Of a DNA stretch of 8,846 bases, positions 7,043 through 8,846 are shown one piece after another (position 1 is the first letter of the stretch; every line of letters begins with the position of its first letter). The DNA comes from Pseudomonadota bacterium (lineage in GTDB: Bacteria > Pseudomonadota > Gammaproteobacteria > Xanthomonadales > Xanthomonadaceae), in assembly GCA_023393895.1 (NCBI GenBank), contig JAEXBT010000247.1:1-8846 (forward strand), given 5' to 3'. Below the pieces are notes generated by a model. The model was not told where the DNA came from and made no database searches. It saw only the letters and a list, made by a program, of their open reading frames with translations. The translations under genes and the position numbers were made by a program.

Positions 7043-7653
7043 GCGCCGGCCACGCCGATGCGGTGGCGTTCGTCGAGAAATGGCGTGCGCGCTGGCCTGA
7101 GTGGGGCATCGCGCAGGTCTTCGTGCCGGCCGCGCAGCGCCCGCTCGCCGAGCACTGGTTCGCCCTGCTGCAGGAATGGGGCGACGCGGCCTCGACTGGG
7201 GAACCGGCGCCGGGCCTCGCCAAGTTGGCCTGGTGGCGTGAGGAACTGCAGGGCTGGTCCAAGGGCGCGCGGCGGCATCCGCTCGGCGCGCGGCTGATGG
7301 TGCAGCCGCTGGATTGGGCCGGGCTGGCGGATGCGTTGCCGGCGCTGGCGCATCGGGGGGCGCAGGTCGACGCGGCGGGGCTGGATCGGCTGGCGCGTGC
7401 GCTGTCCCGGGCCGAAACCGCATTGTTTGACGAGGCGAGCGATGGCCACGCCGCCATCCTCGCCTGGCTCACCGACGTGTTGGATACCGTGCGCGTGCAG
7501 GCTCAGGCTGACCCGGGCGGCGAGGGTACCCGTCCACGCCGGTTGCTCAACGCCATCACCACCGGCCGTGCGCGAACCGGCGCCGCACCGCTGTCGCCGT
7601 GGGCGACACTGCGTTGCAGCTGGCGCGCAGCCCGTGCCGCGGCAGGCGGGTAA
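7039..7653 (+). CDS. squalene/phytoene-synthase-like protein, function unknown
   Basis: 204 residues counted from a GTG at 7039 that overlaps the phosphatase stop (GTGA), the same coupling as the two genes before it. A longer reading from 6979 would lie inside the phosphatase and is not needed. The region AKLAWWREELQGW (61-73) followed by RRHPLG (78-83) resembles the WWRxEL...HP stretch of squalene/phytoene synthases and of the mitochondrial complex I factor NDUFAF6, and FVPAAQRPLAEHWFAL (28-43) matches the part usually just before it. Mostly helical, with no signal peptide or membrane helix. I cannot find the two Asp-rich DxxxD motifs that bind prenyl diphosphate, so ordinary synthase activity is doubtful, and it is shorter than true synthases (about 280 or more). 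The C-terminal third is rich in Arg and Ala and may be disordered. Family call is moderate; no function can be stated. Confidence 0.6.
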   Translation: MSAGHADAVAFVEKWRARWPEWGIAQVFVPAAQRPLAEHWFALLQEWGDAASTGEPAPGLAKLAWWREELQGWSKGARRHPLGARLMVQPLDWAGLADALPALAHRGAQVDAAGLDRLARALSRAETALFDEASDGHAAILAWLTDVLDTVRVQAQADPGGEGTRPRRLLNAITTGRARTGAAPLSPWATLRCSWRAARAAAGG

Positions 7654-7687
7654 AATGGCCGGCCCGGCGCCTGTTCGCTGAAATCCC
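7654..7687 (+). other. short gap before folE2
   Basis: This 34-base gap is the widest in the plus-strand run. TAAAAT at 7651-7656, over the stop of the preceding gene, resembles a -10 hexamer, but no matching -35 lies 16-18 bases upstream. I see no clear ribosome site, terminator, or the AT-rich palindrome expected of a Zur site. folE2 may therefore be read through from upstream. Confidence 0.3.
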
Positions 7688-8599
7688 ATGCTGATGCCTG
7701 CCCAACGCCCCTTGCCCGATGTCGCGTTCGAGTCCGCGGCGCTTGCGCGTGCGCTCGACTGGGTGGGGATGGAAGGCATCGCGTTGCCGGTGCGGCTCAA
7801 CGATCGTGGCCTGCAGGCAGCGGCACGTGTGGATGTCGGCGTCAACCTGCGCGATCCGGAGCGACGCGGCATCCATATGTCGCGCCTCTACCTGCAGCTG
7901 CAGCAGGCCCTGCCGCAGGCCCGGCTTTCCGCGCTCGAGCTCGACGCGCTGTTGTCGGGACTGGTGGAGTCGCAGCAGGGTGTCGCCGATCGCGTCGAAC
8001 TCGTCATCCATTACGACCACCTGCTGGAACGGCCGGCGCTGGTCAGTGCGAATCGTGGCTGGAAGAGCTATCCGGTGCGGCTGTCGAGCCTGCATGGCCC
8101 GGAAGGCAGCCGACACCAGCTGTCGATCCGTGTCGAATATTCGAGCACCTGTCCTGCATCCGCGGCGCTTTCGCGAGAGCTCAACGCGGCGGCATTCGCG
8201 CGCGAGTTCGGCGAGGGCGAGGTCGATGCCGATGCGGTGCGTGATTGGCTGGCCTCGAAGCCGGGTCTTGCCGCCACGCCGCACGCGCAGCGCAGCATCG
8301 CGGAGGTCGAGGTGGCACTGACGCCGGGCTTCGAGCAGCTGCCGGTCGCCGCGCTCGCCGATGCGATCGAGCAGGCATTCGGCACGCCGGTGCAGACCGC
8401 AGTGAAGCGCGAGGACGAGCAGGCCTTTGCCCGCGCCAATGCGGAGAACCTGATGTTCTGCGAGGACGCGGCGCGGCGGGTTGGTGCGGCGCTCGCGGCG
8501 CTGCCGTGGGTGCGTGAGTGGAGCGCACGCGTCGCGCATCTGGAAAGCCTGCACGCCCACGATGCGGTGGCCCGGGTGTCCGGTCGCAACGGCGAGTAG
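7688..8599 (+). CDS. folE2: GTP cyclohydrolase FolE2 (type IB)
   Basis: First step of tetrahydrofolate synthesis: GTP to 7,8-dihydroneopterin triphosphate. FolE2 is the tunnel-fold enzyme that does not depend on zinc, unlike FolE. 303 residues, usual length. Family marks in order: PDV (10-12), VGMEGIALPV (26-35), DVGVNLRDPERRGIHMSR (49-66), SSTCPAS (152-158) with Cys155 at the conserved catalytic position, PHAQRS (198-203), REDEQAFARANAENLMFCED (241-260) and HLESLHAHDA (284-293). All look intact. The start at 7688 could equally be Met3 at 7694; neither has a strong ribosome site. In many bacteria folE2 is a Zur-controlled back-up for folE, but no such operator is visible here, so it may be constitutive or the only cyclohydrolase of this genome. 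It is the last gene of the plus-strand run and converges on a peptidase gene. Confidence 0.95.
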   Translation: MLMPAQRPLPDVAFESAALARALDWVGMEGIALPVRLNDRGLQAAARVDVGVNLRDPERRGIHMSRLYLQLQQALPQARLSALELDALLSGLVESQQGVADRVELVIHYDHLLERPALVSANRGWKSYPVRLSSLHGPEGSRHQLSIRVEYSSTCPASAALSRELNAAAFAREFGEGEVDADAVRDWLASKPGLAATPHAQRSIAEVEVALTPGFEQLPVAALADAIEQAFGTPVQTAVKREDEQAFARANAENLMFCEDAARRVGAALAALPWVREWSARVAHLESLHAHDAVARVSGRNGE

Positions 8600-8610
8600 G
8601 GACGCCGCGC

Positions 8611-8629
8611 CGCCAGCACGTTACTGGCG
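8611..8629. terminator. hairpin between convergent genes, possible bidirectional terminator
   Basis: CGCCAG (8611-8616) and CTGGCG (8624-8629) form a perfect six-base stem with a seven-base loop, in the 38 bases between the folE2 stop and the peptidase stop. The position is right for a shared terminator, but no T-tract follows on either strand, so it is a weak intrinsic terminator at best. Confidence 0.3.
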
Positions 8630-8637
8630 TGGCTGGA

Positions 8638-8846
8638 TCACTCCCTCGGCAGCACCAGCTGCGGGTCGATCCGCGTATCGAACCACGTCATCCCCCAGTG
8701 CAGATGCGGCCCGGTCGAACGCCCGGTGGAGCCGACCGCGCCCACCACGTCGCCCTGCTTGACGATATCGCCCACTTTCACGTCCAGCCGCGACATGTGC
8801 AGGAAATTGCTGCTGATGCCGTGGCCGTGGTCGATCATCACGGTAC
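8638..8846 (-). CDS. M23 (LytM-type) metallopeptidase, C-terminal part only
   Basis: The last 69 or so residues of a protein whose beginning lies beyond the right edge. The segment VMIDHGHGISSNFLHMS matches the M23 core, and it is followed by VKVGDIVKQGDVVGAVGSTG and GPHLHWGM, where the HLH (8706-8698) supplies the final metal-binding and catalytic histidines. The upstream metal ligands are outside the window. Such enzymes cut peptidoglycan cross-links in the periplasm, or act as catalytically dead activators; the intact HLH suggests an active one. The protein ends soon after the catalytic core, with DPQLVLPRE, as in secreted single-domain M23 hydrolases. It converges with folE2, so the two are not in one operon. 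Confidence 0.88.
   Translation of the reverse strand, partial: TVMIDHGHGISSNFLHMSRLDVKVGDIVKQGDVVGAVGSTGRSTGPHLHWGMTWFDTRIDPQLVLPRE

Overview
The window looks like ordinary chromosome from a high-GC gammaproteobacterium, most likely of the Xanthomonadaceae/Lysobacteraceae (Xanthomonas, Lysobacter, Luteimonas and relatives). G+C is roughly two thirds by eye. The clues are a FimX-type type IV pilus regulator, an EpmB/EF-P pair, an MTA/SAH deaminase-ubiG-phosphatase run like the one in Pseudomonas, and a FolE2 cyclohydrolase. Taxonomy is inferred from gene content and was not tested by search. I see no mobile element, CRISPR array, rRNA or tRNA.

Layout. Minus strand, left: a FimX-like protein with degenerate GGDEF and EAL domains (1932 to beyond the left edge), with its own likely sigma70 promoter at 1983-2011; then epmB (3040-2036). 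A 55-base divergent spacer (3041-3095) separates epmB from efp. Plus strand: efp, a six-helix TMEM175-like membrane protein, an amidohydrolase (MTA/SAH deaminase), ubiG, a HAD phosphatase (mupP/gph type), a squalene/phytoene-synthase-like protein of unknown role, and folE2. Spacing in this run is very tight: 6 and 7 bases, then three 4-base start/stop overlaps (ATGA, ATGA, GTGA), then 34 bases before folE2. It reads as one transcription unit, possibly with an internal promoter. At the right edge folE2 converges on the 3' end of an M23 (LytM-type) peptidase gene on the minus strand.

How the genes fit together. EpmB is predicted to make (R)-beta-lysine, which EpmA (not in the window) attaches to Lys34 of EF-P, so the divergent pair is one translation-elongation module. 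The deaminase next to UbiG makes metabolic sense: UbiG uses SAM twice in ubiquinone synthesis and releases SAH, while the deaminase family removes SAH or MTA. The phosphatase is probably MupP of peptidoglycan recycling. The squalene/phytoene-synthase-like protein lacks visible Asp-rich catalytic motifs and is the least understood gene here. FimX is predicted to be a c-di-GMP receptor rather than a turnover enzyme.

I did not find a convincing undescribed multi-gene system. The best leads are the degenerate squalene/phytoene-synthase-like gene coupled to ubiG and mupP, the TMEM175-like protein with an altered signature inside the efp run, and two small hairpins near start codons.
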